Shown: positions 43,106-53,394, numbered from the stretch's first letter. The stretch is 64,000 bases of DNA from Butyrivibrio sp. NC2002 (GCF_000702265.1 NZ_KL370880.1:496001-560000), one strand, 5' to 3'. The notes: generated by a model not told the origin, from the letters alone. Numbers and translations: made by a program.

Positions 43106-45418
43106 ATGAAAAGAGTTAAGTCGTATATCGCTTTTCTCGTAGCAGTTCTGCTACTTGCAGGCCTTGCATTTACTTCGACAAAAGGTCTTGGAAGCGATAA
43201 ATCAGGTTCACTTGACAGTATCAGTCTTGGTCTTGATCTGGCAGGTGGTGTCAGCATCACTTATGAGGTAGTTGGTGATGAGGCTCCCAGTGCTGAAGAT
43301 ATGTCAGACACTATCTACAAGCTTCAGCAGCGTGTTGACCATTACAGTACTGAATCTCAGGTTTATCAGGAAGGTTCAAACCGAATAAATATTGAGATCC
43401 CCGGTGTTACAGATGCTAACGCCATTCTTGAGGAACTTGGTCAGCCCGGTAATCTGTATTTCATCGCTCAGACAGATAGTGAAGGTAATCAGAACTATCA
43501 GTACAATTCAGGTTTCCAGCTTGATGAAAACGGAAATATAGCTACAGATGAAGATGGCAACATCCTTATGGATGAGAGTGGTTCTATCGGATACACACTT
43601 AATAAGACTATCGAAGAACTTGAAGCAGATGGTTCTATCGTACTTAAGGGTGAAGATGTAGCAGATGCTCAGGCAGGCTATCAGAATTCCGGTACAGCAA
43701 ATACTCAGGAAGTTGTTATTCAGCTCGAGTTCACAGAGAACGGAAAGCAGAAGTTTGCTGAAGCAACTAAGAAGGCATTTGCTAACGGCGAATCTATCGC
43801 TATTTATTATGATGGTGAGTTCGTATCTGTTCCTACTGTTCAGGCAGAGATCACAGATGGAAGAGCAGTAATTACAGGTGAGACCAATTATGAAGATGCT
43901 GCAAACAAAGCATCTATCATCCGTATCGGTGGACTTAAGCTTCAGCTTAATGAACTCCGTTCAAACGTTGTAGGCGCTCAGCTTGGTGCTGATGCTATTC
44001 ATACAAGTATGATCGCAGCTATCGTTGGTTTCTGCGCTATCATCCTTTTCATGGTTGTTATGTATAAGCTTCTCGGTGTTGCAGCAAGTATTGCTCTTAT
44101 GTTCTATGTAGGACTTGAGATCTTCTTCCTGTCAGCATTTGAGATTACACTTACATTGCCCGGTATCGCAGGTATTATCCTTTCAGTAGGTATGGCAGTT
44201 GATGCTAACGTGCTTGTATTTGCTCGTATCAGAGAGGAAATTCTCGGAGGCAAAGATGTAAAGAGTGCTATAAAAGCAGGTTACAGTAAAGCTTTATCAG
44301 CTATCCTTGATGGTAATATCACAACACTTATAGCTGCAGCAATCCTTGGCCTTAGAGGAACAGGTACTGTAAAGGGATTTGCTTCAACACTTGCACTTGG
44401 TATTATCGTTTCAATGTTCACTGCTCTTTTTGTAACAAGAATCATAACTAACATATTCTATGGCATGGGCTTTGAAAATAGTAAATGGTACGGTAAGGCA
44501 AAAGAAGTTAAGGTATTTGAATTTACCAAGAAGCGCGTTATGTTCTATGTAATTTCTATAGCAGTTATCGTTATCGGTTTTGCTACTATGGGAATCAATG
44601 CCGGCAGAGGCCAGGGCGCATTCAACTACAGCCTTGACTTTGTAGGTGGTACTTCAACAAGCGTTACATTCAATGAGAATTGGACAACAGAGAAGCTTGA
44701 CAGCGAAGTTGTTCCCAAGATCAGAGAGCTTACAGGCGTTGATTCCGTTCAGGTTCAGACAGTAAAGGGAACAAACGAAGTAATATTTAAGACAGTAACT
44801 CTTAATGTAGATCAGCGTGAGGCAATTGCTTCAATGCTTGAAAATGATTATCAGGTACCTGAAGCAAATATCGCAGCTGAGAGTATCAGCTCAACAATCA
44901 GTAACGAGATGAGAGCAGATGCTACATCTGCAATGATAATTGCACTTGTCCTCATGCTTGCATACATCTGGATCAGATTTAGAGATATCACATTTGGTGC
45001 TGCTGCGATCATAGCTCTTGCACATGATGCACTTGTAGTTATCGTATGTTATGCACTTACAAGAATACAGGTTGGTGGTACATTTATCGCAGCTATCCTT
45101 ACTATCATCGGTTACTCTATAAACGATACGATTGTTACATTTGACCGTATCCGTGAGAACCAGTATGGTATGAGACATAAAGATGAATATGAGCAGCTTG
45201 TTAACAGAAGTATTAGCCAGACACTTACAAGAAGTTTGTTTACTTCTATAACAACATTCATCATGGTTCTTGTTCTTTTCATCTTTGGTGTTACAGATAT
45301 CAAGAACTTTGCACTTCCTCTTATGGTAGGTGTTGTTGCAGGAACATATTCTTCAATCTTCATTGCTTCACCTATTTGGCTTGATATCAAAACAAAGCTT
45401 AGCAAAAAGAATAAATAA
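43106..45418 (+). CDS. secDF: Protein translocase SecDF (fused)
   Basis: A 770-residue fusion of SecD (about 1-450) and SecF (about 460-770), which uses the proton gradient to help complete secretion through SecYEG. SecD shows LGLDLAGGVSITYEV and VGMAVDANVLVFARIREE; SecF shows FNYSLDFVGGTSTSV and IGYSINDTIVTFDRIREN. Twelve membrane segments are expected. GGAGGA stands just ahead of the ATG and overlaps the end of scfB, so the two are coupled. Some Clostridia encode the two halves separately; here there is no break. Confidence 0.96.
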   Translation: MKRVKSYIAFLVAVLLLAGLAFTSTKGLGSDKSGSLDSISLGLDLAGGVSITYEVVGDEAPSAEDMSDTIYKLQQRVDHYSTESQVYQEGSNRINIEIPGVTDANAILEELGQPGNLYFIAQTDSEGNQNYQYNSGFQLDENGNIATDEDGNILMDESGSIGYTLNKTIEELEADGSIVLKGEDVADAQAGYQNSGTANTQEVVIQLEFTENGKQKFAEATKKAFANGESIAIYYDGEFVSVPTVQAEITDGRAVITGETNYEDAANKASIIRIGGLKLQLNELRSNVVGAQLGADAIHTSMIAAIVGFCAIILFMVVMYKLLGVAASIALMFYVGLEIFFLSAFEITLTLPGIAGIILSVGMAVDANVLVFARIREEILGGKDVKSAIKAGYSKALSAILDGNITTLIAAAILGLRGTGTVKGFASTLALGIIVSMFTALFVTRIITNIFYGMGFENSKWYGKAKEVKVFEFTKKRVMFYVISIAVIVIGFATMGINAGRGQGAFNYSLDFVGGTSTSVTFNENWTTEKLDSEVVPKIRELTGVDSVQVQTVKGTNEVIFKTVTLNVDQREAIASMLENDYQVPEANIAAESISSTISNEMRADATSAMIIALVLMLAYIWIRFRDITFGAAAIIALAHDALVVIVCYALTRIQVGGTFIAAILTIIGYSINDTIVTFDRIRENQYGMRHKDEYEQLVNRSISQTLTRSLFTSITTFIMVLVLFIFGVTDIKNFALPLMVGVVAGTYSSIFIASPIWLDIKTKLSKKNK

Positions 45419-45436
45419 TTGGTTTTGATTTTCTGG

Positions 45437-45480
45437 AGGGCTGTCGCAAGAAATTACACTTGCGATAGCTCTTTTCTTTT
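45437..45480 (+). terminator. Terminator after secDF
   Basis: AGGGCTGTCGCAAG pairs with CTTGCGATAGCTCT over 14 bases (two G-U), loop 8, then a T-rich tail. It ends just before recJ; recJ must have a start within it or rely on read-through. Confidence 0.8.
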
Positions 45481-45491
45481 GAAAGGAATAT

Positions 45492-47276
45492 ATGGCAAAT
45501 TGGTTTATTACCCGAAAGGGTGCTGATTTTAATAAAATAGCTGCAGAGAACGGTATATCTCCCATTACAGCAAGGATTTTAAGAAATAGGGATGTCTATG
45601 AGCAGGAGAAGATAAAAAGCTTTCTTACTGCAGATATTGATTCTCTATCAAGACCGGAGCTTTTGCCCGATATGGAAAAGGCTGTTTTGGTAATGCAAAA
45701 TGCTATTGAAAACAATAGCAGGATCAGGATAATCGGAGATTATGACGTTGATGGAATTTGCTCTTCATATATTCTTCAAAGGGGAATAGAAGCCTGCGGA
45801 GGAAAAGTGGACGTAAGGCTTCCTCACAGAATGAATGATGGATACGGACTTAGTATGGGACTTGTCGAGAGAGCTCATGAGGACGGAATCGATACGCTGA
45901 TAACCTGCGACAACGGCATTGCCGCAATAAATGAGATAAGCTATGCTAAAGAGCTTGGAATGACTGTGATAGTCACAGATCATCATGAAGTCGGATATGA
46001 GGAAGATGACCACGAAAAGATGGTGCTTCCCGCTGCAGATGCAGTTGTAGATCCTAAAAGATTTGATAATGATCCTGAGAACTTTAAGGAAATATGCGGA
46101 GCACAAGTTGCATACAAATTTGTATGGCTTCTTATAGAAACAATGGGAATCACTGTTACTGAAAGATTCATGAAGGATCTTAGGATATTTGCAGGATGGG
46201 CAACAGTATGTGATGTAATGCCCCTTACTGATGAAAACAGAACAATGGTCATAGATTCGATGAGAAACATTCCCGGCACAGAAAATGTAGGTCTTAAGCA
46301 GCTTATAAGGGCGACAGAGCTGGATGAATATAACATAAGCTGCTATTCATACGGCTTCATACTTGGACCATGCCTTAATGCAAGCGGCAGACTTGATTCT
46401 GCCATGAGAGGGCTGGAGCTTTTGATGGAAAGTAACAGCAATGTTGCTGCTAAATATGCTGAAGATTTAAAGAAATTAAATGACTCACGTAAGCAGATGA
46501 CATTAGAAGGTACAAGCAAAGCGCTTGCTAAACTTGAAGAATACGGGGACGATCTGCCGGATGTTGTTGTTATATATTTGCCTGATCTTCATGAATCTCT
46601 TGCGGGAATCATAGCAGGCAAGGTAAGAGAGGCTGTTTCAAGACCTGTCTTTATCATTACAGATGCGGAAAATGGCGGAGTAAAAGGCTCAGGAAGATCT
46701 ATTGAGAAATATCATATGTTTGAAGAACTAAGTAAATGTAAGGACTTACTTACCAAGTTTGGCGGACATAAGATGGCAGCCGGATTTTCGCTTGAGAAAG
46801 AAAATATTGATGCTTTCAGAGATGCCCTTAATGCAAACAGTACATTAAAACCGGAAGACTTTGTGGAGGATCTTCGCCTTGATATGGAGCTTCCGCTTGG
46901 TTATCTTAATATTCCGCTTGTCAGAGAATTTGAGAAGCTTGCTCCTTTTGGAATAGACAATCCGGAGCCTAAATTTGTAGCAAGGAATGTTGAACTGATT
47001 TCCGGAAAGATAATAGGAAAAAATCAAAATGTCGGGAAATATAAAGTAAGAGATATCAATTCTGAAGTAATCGATATGATCCTATTTGGAAAAACCAATG
47101 AGTTTAATTCTTTCCTTGATGAAACATTTGGAGTGGATATGAGAGATAGACTGTACAATGGAAAGAGTCATGATAAAATGATGATTAATGTTGCATATAA
47201 AACTGATATAAATGAATTTAGAGGAGAAGAGAATCTTCAGATCATGCTTTTGGATTATAAGAAAATTTCTTCATAA
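45492..47276 (+). CDS. recJ: Single-stranded-DNA exonuclease RecJ
   Basis: A 594-residue DHH-family 5'-3' exonuclease for recombination and repair. It carries GDYDVDGICS, the DHH motif in VTDHHEVG, the DHHA1 region GRSIEKYHMFEELSKC with FGGHKMAAGFSL, and a C-terminal OB fold (about 480-590). GAAAGGA precedes the ATG by 5 bases. The terminator of secDF ends only 11 bases before the start, so I could not place a separate promoter. Confidence 0.94.
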   Translation: MANWFITRKGADFNKIAAENGISPITARILRNRDVYEQEKIKSFLTADIDSLSRPELLPDMEKAVLVMQNAIENNSRIRIIGDYDVDGICSSYILQRGIEACGGKVDVRLPHRMNDGYGLSMGLVERAHEDGIDTLITCDNGIAAINEISYAKELGMTVIVTDHHEVGYEEDDHEKMVLPAADAVVDPKRFDNDPENFKEICGAQVAYKFVWLLIETMGITVTERFMKDLRIFAGWATVCDVMPLTDENRTMVIDSMRNIPGTENVGLKQLIRATELDEYNISCYSYGFILGPCLNASGRLDSAMRGLELLMESNSNVAAKYAEDLKKLNDSRKQMTLEGTSKALAKLEEYGDDLPDVVVIYLPDLHESLAGIIAGKVREAVSRPVFIITDAENGGVKGSGRSIEKYHMFEELSKCKDLLTKFGGHKMAAGFSLEKENIDAFRDALNANSTLKPEDFVEDLRLDMELPLGYLNIPLVREFEKLAPFGIDNPEPKFVARNVELISGKIIGKNQNVGKYKVRDINSEVIDMILFGKTNEFNSFLDETFGVDMRDRLYNGKSHDKMMINVAYKTDINEFRGEENLQIMLLDYKKISS

Positions 47277-47316
47277 ACCACAAAACACACGCTAAAAGCG
47301 TGTGTCTGCGGTTTCT
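47275..47316 (+). terminator. Terminator after recJ
   Basis: CACACGCT and AGCGTGTG with an outer AAACC/GGTTT form a two-part stem overlapping the recJ stop; only a short T-run follows. Confidence 0.65.
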
Positions 47317-47442
47317 TATGAGGGGGAGATAGTTTCTTCAATCAACTATCTTGATATAAATATTACAGAATAAATGTGAATAGAATATGTTTAAAATATT
47401 AAGAAAAACGATAGATAATTAAGATTTGGAGGAAAAATATAC

Positions 47443-48936
47443 ATGAAAATCAAAGAAATTCTTAAGAATCTCGACTATACTGCATTTGTTGGGAACACAG
47501 ATAAGGCAGCAAATCTTGAAGAAATGGACATTACTGCGGTAGTTCGCGACAACAGAAAAATAGTGCCCGGCTGTCTTTTTATTTGCATAGAAGGCGCTAA
47601 CTTTGATGGACATTCAGTAGCAGCCGAAGCTTTTGAAAAGGGTGCTGCCTGCATCGTTACAGAAAAAGCAGTTGATGTTCCCGCTGACTGCGAGGGAGTT
47701 ATCATAAAAGTTGAGAGTACAAGATATGCGATGGCATTTATATCTGCTGCATGGTTTGGACATCCCGCAGAAAAGCTCAAAACTATCGGTATTACAGGAA
47801 CAAAGGGTAAAACAACAACTACTTATCTGATCAGAAATATGCTCGAGAATGCCGGCCATAAATGCGGACTTATCGGTACGATCGAAGTTATCATAGGTGA
47901 TGAGCACATTCACTCAGAGAACACTACGCCTGAGTCTTATGAACTTCAGGAATATATGAGCAGAATGGTTGAGGCCGGATGTGACAGCGTCGTTATGGAA
48001 GTATCTTCTCAGGCACTCATGCTTCACAGAAGCCAGGGCTTTATCTATGACATTGGCATATTTACAAATATTGAGGCAGATCATATCGGCCCTAATGAGC
48101 ATAAGGACTTCGATGACTATATGCATTGTAAGGGACTCTTATTTAAGCAGTGCAAACTTGGAATAGCTAATGCTGACGATCCCAGAATGAAGGATGTTCT
48201 TGAAGGTCATACCTGTGAACTTACAACCTATGGTTTTTCTGAGGAAGCAGATCTTAGAGCTATCAACCTCGCATACATGCATAAGCCCGGTGAACTGGGA
48301 GTTTTATTTGATACAGATGGTGATATTTCACTTCATGCGCAGGTTCCCACACCCGGCAGATTCAGTGTATACAATGCACTCTGTGCGATAGACGTGGCAA
48401 AGCACCTCGGCTGCACAAACGATCAGATAACCGATGCACTTAAGAAAGCTCATGTTAAGGGCAGAATTGAGATGGTAAAAGTATCTGATGAATTTACCAT
48501 GATGATCGACTATGCTCACAATGCGATGGCGCTTAAGAGCCTTCTTAGCACACTTAGAGATTATCATCCGACTAGACTTATATGCCTGTTTGGCTGCGGC
48601 GGAAACAGAGCAAAGAGCAGAAGATTTGAGATGGGTGAGGTAAGCGGCAGGATTGCGGACTTTACAATCATCACTTCTGACAACCCGCGTTTCGAGGATC
48701 CTATCGAAATAATGAAAGATATCGAGACCGGAATGAAGAAGACAGACGGTGAATATATTATGATAGAAGACCGAAAGGAAGCTATCAAATATGCTATAGA
48801 GCACGGTGAACATGGCGACATCATTGTTCTTGCAGGTAAAGGTCACGAGGATTATCAGGAAATTAAGGGCGTAAAATATCCTATGGATGAGAGAGTTTTG
48901 ATCAAAGAGATCCTCGAAGAAATCAAAGCAGAATAA
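47443..48936 (+). CDS. murE: UDP-MurNAc-tripeptide synthetase, meso-DAP type
   Basis: A 497-residue Mur ligase that adds the third amino acid to the peptidoglycan stem. The ATP loop is TGTKGKTT (118-125). The specificity motif is DNPR at 413-416, which in MurE marks meso-diaminopimelate; lysine enzymes have N in the last place. This supports a DAP-type cell wall as in Lachnospiraceae. GGAGG stands before the ATG. A small stem GATAGTT/AACTATC lies upstream near 47327-47349; I assign it no function. Confidence 0.93.
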   Translation: MKIKEILKNLDYTAFVGNTDKAANLEEMDITAVVRDNRKIVPGCLFICIEGANFDGHSVAAEAFEKGAACIVTEKAVDVPADCEGVIIKVESTRYAMAFISAAWFGHPAEKLKTIGITGTKGKTTTTYLIRNMLENAGHKCGLIGTIEVIIGDEHIHSENTTPESYELQEYMSRMVEAGCDSVVMEVSSQALMLHRSQGFIYDIGIFTNIEADHIGPNEHKDFDDYMHCKGLLFKQCKLGIANADDPRMKDVLEGHTCELTTYGFSEEADLRAINLAYMHKPGELGVLFDTDGDISLHAQVPTPGRFSVYNALCAIDVAKHLGCTNDQITDALKKAHVKGRIEMVKVSDEFTMMIDYAHNAMALKSLLSTLRDYHPTRLICLFGCGGNRAKSRRFEMGEVSGRIADFTIITSDNPRFEDPIEIMKDIETGMKKTDGEYIMIEDRKEAIKYAIEHGEHGDIIVLAGKGHEDYQEIKGVKYPMDERVLIKEILEEIKAE

Positions 48937-48958
48937 AAAGTAGAAAAAAGCAGGGCAC

Positions 48959-51232
48959 ATGACATTTACAGATAATACTGAATTTACATATGCCAATTTA
49001 ATAATAGACATTTCACATGAAAAGGTAGACAGACCTTTCCAGTATAAGATCCCGGACAGATTAAAGGGCAGGATTGATGTTGGAAGCTGCGTAAAAATAC
49101 CTTTCGGTAAGGGCAACACTATAAGGACAGGATATGTTGTTGAACTGACAGACAAACCGCAGTATGCACCCGATAAGCTAAAAGAGATAGCAGATCTGTC
49201 AGAGGATGAGGTGTCCTCTGATATGATCATGGTCAGACTTGCTGCATGGATACACAGAAGATACGGATCCACAATGATAAATGCTCTGCGTACTGTCCTT
49301 CCGGTACGAAAAAAGACGGCAGGATTAAAACACAAATATGTCCTTCTTAAAACAGACGAGAGGCAGGCTAGAGATTTTTATGCTAATTGTGTAAAAAAGC
49401 ATCAGGTTGCAAGGGCAAGACTTCTTGAAAAACTATTAGAAGACCCCAAAGAGAGAATCCCGTATGAATTTATAACAGGGAAGCTTAATGTGACCGGCGC
49501 TGTGATAAAAGCTCTCTCGGATATGGGAATAGTGCAGGTTGAAGAGGAAAGCTATTACAGAAATCCTGTAAACAGCACATCGTCTGAAAAGAAAAACATT
49601 ATTTTAAGCGCCGAACAACAAAATATTGTGGACAGCGTCATAAGTGATTTTGACCGTGGAGATAAGGGAACATATCTCATACACGGGATAACAGGAAGCG
49701 GAAAAACTCAAGTTTATATCGAAATGATAGACAAGATCATTGAGCGCGGGAAGCAGGCCATAGTCCTTATTCCTGAAATCGCCCTGACCTATCAGACACT
49801 TATGCGTTTTTACAGGCATTTTGGAGACAGGGTGTCTGTTATGAACAGTTCATTATCTGCCGGAGAAAAATATGATCAGGCAAAACGTGCAAAAGAGGGA
49901 GATATAGATATTATTATTGGCCCAAGATCGGCGCTGTTTACTCCGTTTCCCAATGTGGGTCTTATCATCATCGACGAGGAACATGAGACTTCCTATAAGA
50001 GTGAAACTATGCCCAAATATCATGCAAGGGATGTGGCTATAGAGCTTTCAAAGCTTGTTCCCGGCGGGGCGAGTGTTGTTCTTGGCTCAGCAACTCCTTC
50101 ACTTGAATCTTATTACAGGGCTCAAAACGGCGAATATAAGCTCTTTGAACTTAATGAGAGACTAACGGGAGGAACTCTTCCTGAAGTAGAGGTTGCAGAC
50201 CTTAGAGATGAACTAAGAAGCGGCAACAGATCAATCTTTAGCAGAGCACTGCAGGAGAGGCTGGAGGAAACATTAAGTAGCGGGCATCAGGCTATGTTAT
50301 TTATCAATAGGAGAGGACTTGCTGGATTTGTTTCATGCAGAGCCTGTGGTTATGTTTTTAAATGTCCTCATTGTGACGTGTCCATGTCGGAGCACAGAGG
50401 AGGCATGCTGGTATGCCACTACTGCGGTCATACCCAGCCTGTCAGCAGGATCTGTCCGGAGTGCGGATCTAAATATGTTTCTGCTTTCAGAGCGGGAACC
50501 CAGCAGATAGAAAAAGAAGTATACAAATTTTTCCCCAAGGCGCGCGTTTTAAGGATGGATGCCGATACGACCAGAACCAAGGGAAGCTATGAAAAGATAT
50601 TGTCCTCTTTTGCTTCAGAGGAAGCTGACATTCTGGTGGGAACACAGATGATAGTAAAGGGACATGATTTCCCAAATGTTACTTTGGTCGGAGTGTTGGC
50701 TGCTGATATGTCCTTGAATGCCGCGGATTACAGAGCGGGCGAGAGAACATTCCAGCTACTTACTCAGGCTGCAGGAAGAGCAGGAAGAGGAAAATACCCG
50801 GGGCATGTTGTCATACAGTCCTATCAGCCTGATAACTACAGCATCGTATGTTCAAAGAATCAGGACTATAAAGCTTTTTACGAAGAGGAAATATCCTACA
50901 GGTCACTTCTTAAATATCCTCCGACCGCACATATGCTGGCAATTCAGATATGGGCTATGGATGAAGATTTCGGAAAAGAAAAGGCAAATTACTTAAGGGC
51001 TGTCATCGAAAGAATGAGAATTGAAGGAGCAATAATAATAGGACCTGCCTCCGCAGCCATAAGTAAAATAAACGATATATACAGAATGGTAATATATGTA
51101 AAACATGAGAACATAGATTGCCTCATAGAAATGAAGGATGCTATTGCATTTGAACTTGACGATTTTGAGAAAAAAGGAGAGCTTAGCAGACTTCAGGTAC
51201 AATTTGATTTTGATCCTGTACAGGGATTTTGA
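48959..51232 (+). CDS. priA: Primosomal protein N' (PriA helicase)
   Basis: A 757-residue 3'-5' helicase that restarts stalled replication. It has the N-terminal DNA-binding region, Walker A GITGSGKTQVY (near 240), DEEH (near 340), and the zinc-binding cysteines CRACGYVFKCPHC, CHYCGH and CPECGS (about 460-510), then the conserved AQAAGRAGRG helicase motif VI. The start is close behind murE (23 bases) and weakly served by CAGGG. Confidence 0.95.
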   Translation: MTFTDNTEFTYANLIIDISHEKVDRPFQYKIPDRLKGRIDVGSCVKIPFGKGNTIRTGYVVELTDKPQYAPDKLKEIADLSEDEVSSDMIMVRLAAWIHRRYGSTMINALRTVLPVRKKTAGLKHKYVLLKTDERQARDFYANCVKKHQVARARLLEKLLEDPKERIPYEFITGKLNVTGAVIKALSDMGIVQVEEESYYRNPVNSTSSEKKNIILSAEQQNIVDSVISDFDRGDKGTYLIHGITGSGKTQVYIEMIDKIIERGKQAIVLIPEIALTYQTLMRFYRHFGDRVSVMNSSLSAGEKYDQAKRAKEGDIDIIIGPRSALFTPFPNVGLIIIDEEHETSYKSETMPKYHARDVAIELSKLVPGGASVVLGSATPSLESYYRAQNGEYKLFELNERLTGGTLPEVEVADLRDELRSGNRSIFSRALQERLEETLSSGHQAMLFINRRGLAGFVSCRACGYVFKCPHCDVSMSEHRGGMLVCHYCGHTQPVSRICPECGSKYVSAFRAGTQQIEKEVYKFFPKARVLRMDADTTRTKGSYEKILSSFASEEADILVGTQMIVKGHDFPNVTLVGVLAADMSLNAADYRAGERTFQLLTQAAGRAGRGKYPGHVVIQSYQPDNYSIVCSKNQDYKAFYEEEISYRSLLKYPPTAHMLAIQIWAMDEDFGKEKANYLRAVIERMRIEGAIIIGPASAAISKINDIYRMVIYVKHENIDCLIEMKDAIAFELDDFEKKGELSRLQVQFDFDPVQGF

Positions 51233-51236
51233 TATG

Positions 51237-51268
51237 AAAAACGTCGCTTGGATTTCAAGCGACGTTTG
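51237..51268. terminator. Bidirectional terminator between priA and the lipoprotein gene
   Basis: AAACGTCGCTTG and CAAGCGACGTTT form a perfect 12-base stem with a 5-base loop, with A on the left and T on the right. Confidence 0.85.
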
Positions 51269-51298
51269 TTCTTTGAGGGATATTTTTGTTAAAACTAC

Positions 51299-52654
51299 TT
51301 AGAAATCTTCGCCAAGTTCTTCGTCGATGATGCCGTACTGATCTGCGAAGTAGCGAGTATTATTGATCAGTTCGTTGATTGTATAAGTCTGTGTGAAGAG
51401 AACTTCGTTAGCATAGTGTGTGCTGTCGGTTGCAGTGATAGTAACATCTGTATCAAGGTCAAACAGTTCGTATCCGATGATAACAGGGATTGTTGTGCCG
51501 GGTTCGATGTCATTGTAGTTGAAGGTGCTTGCTCCGGTTATATAGCTTGATGAAAGAGAGTAGCCACCCTGCTGTGCTTTGGCATCAACAACTGAAGAGA
51601 AGGACATTGATTCATCTGAGTTGTTGGTGAATTCGCCTACAAGGAATACTGCAGGAGCAGTATAGTTTTCGTTGATACCGATAACGGCAGCATCTACTCT
51701 GAATGAGAATTTACTTGAAGTATCTGCGCTGCCGGCCTTTATTGTATCAGCTGTTGCGGAGGCATCTGTGAGAGCGATGCTCTTTTCAAGGACTGATGCG
51801 CTGTCAAAGCTGTAGGAATCAACGATTTTTACATCAACATTGCTTACATTGTCGCTAAGCTGATAGATCTGTCTGAATTCGATGGAAACACCGGGCTGAA
51901 TATCTTTATATCCGTTTCCTTCTTTTTCATCATCTGATAAGGGATGATTGTAAGGAAGATATGCAGATGAGAGTTCTACACCATTCTGGAAAGCCTTTGC
52001 GTCTAAGGAACCAAGGAAGCTTGCAGCTTCTTGACTGTTATTTGTAAAGATATAGTCTACTATAAGAAGATTGTTTCCTTCGCCGTCATCAGTGAGTACT
52101 GCACCTTCAATAGCTGCGCTGTACTGTGAAACAGAGCCTTTTCTCTCAAGCTCTTCAATCTTGATCGTCTCATCCATTACATCGAGCTTTTTCTTGTAAT
52201 CTTCGGTGTAAGATGAGCAGGTAAGATGAAGGTCACCGGTGCTGTATTCGCTAGGAAGCTCAAAAACAGCCTGAAGGAGCTTTTGTTCATCCGGAGCAAC
52301 AGTAGTGTCATCAGAAATAACATACGGATTGCTGTACATAGGATATCCACTTTCAAGAGGAGTTCCGTTAAGAGTTGCACTCATGTCAAGACTGAATGAA
52401 ATCTGTGTTTCGTTTTCATCTGCATTATTTGTGCCCATATAATTGACAAACAAAAGGTCATTGCCGTCTGTGCCATTGGAACAGATAAATGCTTCGCTAA
52501 ATTCGTAATTGTGAATAGGTGTCGAAGAACTTGTAAATCTGCTCAAAAGAGAACTTCCAAGTCTGACATAGAAACCTACAGGTCCACATCCTGACGTGAA
52601 TGCCAATGAGCAGACCAAGACCATAGAAACTAAAAAACGTTGTACTTTTTTCAT
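51299..52654 (-). CDS. Lipoprotein with three DUF5067-like domains
   Basis: A 451-residue lipoprotein. The signal peptide ends with Cys23 in LAFTSGC. Three immunoglobulin-like segments follow (about 48-165, 175-285, 310-425). The second and third have the clear DUF5067 pattern: VDYIFTNNSQEAASF ... AFQNGVELSSAYL ... DIQPGVSIEF, and VGEFTNNSDESMSF ... DIEPGTTIPV. The first is more diverged (VNYMGTNNADENE). The function of the family is unknown; single-domain copies are common in Lachnospiraceae. GGGGAAAA precedes the ATG. Confidence 0.82.
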   Translation of the reverse strand: MKKVQRFLVSMVLVCSLAFTSGCGPVGFYVRLGSSLLSRFTSSSTPIHNYEFSEAFICSNGTDGNDLLFVNYMGTNNADENETQISFSLDMSATLNGTPLESGYPMYSNPYVISDDTTVAPDEQKLLQAVFELPSEYSTGDLHLTCSSYTEDYKKKLDVMDETIKIEELERKGSVSQYSAAIEGAVLTDDGEGNNLLIVDYIFTNNSQEAASFLGSLDAKAFQNGVELSSAYLPYNHPLSDDEKEGNGYKDIQPGVSIEFRQIYQLSDNVSNVDVKIVDSYSFDSASVLEKSIALTDASATADTIKAGSADTSSKFSFRVDAAVIGINENYTAPAVFLVGEFTNNSDESMSFSSVVDAKAQQGGYSLSSSYITGASTFNYNDIEPGTTIPVIIGYELFDLDTDVTITATDSTHYANEVLFTQTYTINELINNTRYFADQYGIIDEELGEDF

Positions 52655-52781
52655 GATTTTCCCCTTTATGATTTATTCCCCCTGCGACAATTTAACACAC
52701 AATAATGAAAAAAGCAACAATTTTCAAAAAATATTGGTTTTCTAATTGATGAAACAGAATACTTTTTAAATTTGAGATTTG

Positions 52782-52790
52782 TGGTATAGT
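52782..52790 (+). promoter_or_regulatory. Extended -10 promoter of def
   Basis: TGGTATAGT is a complete extended -10 (TGn then TATAGT); no good -35 box. The leader is about 35 bases. Confidence 0.6.
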
Positions 52791-52831
52791 GTTATAGAAC
52801 ATTTGTATATTTATAGAAAGAAGGAATAGAG

Positions 52832-53314
52832 ATGGCGCTTAGAGAAATCAGAGAATATGGCGATGACGTTCTTGCACGTCCCTGCAAAGAGGTTAAAGAA
52901 GTTACTCCCAGAATAAGAGAACTTGTTGATGATATGCTTGAAACTATGTACGAGGCAAATGGTGTTGGACTTGCTGCTCCACAGGTGGGAGTTCTTAAGA
53001 GGATCGTGGTGATTGATTGTACCGGAGATGATCCTCATATTTTAATAAATCCTGTGATCCTAGAGACAAGCGGAGAGCAGACAGGATATGAAGGATGTCT
53101 TTCACTTCCCGGAAAGTCAGGAATTGTAACAAGACCCAACTACGCAAAGGTAAGAGCGTATGACCTTGATATGAAGCCTTTTGAGCTTGAAGGAACAGAA
53201 CTTCTTGCAAGAGCTATCTGTCATGAGCTTGATCATCTTGACGGTCATATGTATGTCGAGAAGGTTGAAGGAGATCTTGTAGATAACGAGGAGCTTTCGC
53301 AGGAAGCCGAGTAA
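52832..53314 (+). CDS. def: Peptide deformylase
   Basis: A 160-residue metalloenzyme that removes the N-formyl group from new proteins. All three motifs are intact: GVGLAAPQVG (44-53), EGCLSLPG (87-94, metal Cys89) and HELDHLDG (131-138, His131, Glu132, His135). GAAGGA precedes the ATG. It is grouped with fmt, which adds the formyl group that this enzyme removes. Confidence 0.97.
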   Translation: MALREIREYGDDVLARPCKEVKEVTPRIRELVDDMLETMYEANGVGLAAPQVGVLKRIVVIDCTGDDPHILINPVILETSGEQTGYEGCLSLPGKSGIVTRPNYAKVRAYDLDMKPFELEGTELLARAICHELDHLDGHMYVEKVEGDLVDNEELSQEAE

Positions 53315-53320
53315 ATGTAC

Positions 53321-53370
53321 AAAAGAGCCCTTAAATGGTAAACTGATATTGCCGAAATAGGGCTTCTTTT
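53321..53370 (+). terminator. Possible terminator between def and fmt
   Basis: AAAAGAGCCCT pairs with AGGGCTTCTTTT with one bulge and a 27-base loop, followed by TTTT. The loop is large, so only partial termination is likely. Confidence 0.55.
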
Positions 53371-53394
53371 AATTAATAAGGAGATACAAAATAA

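Noticed and set aside
48328..49335. 335-codon minus-strand frame over murE/priA
   Set aside because: Antisense to two well-supported genes with intact motifs; its product is rich in Cys, His and Phe without any family pattern.
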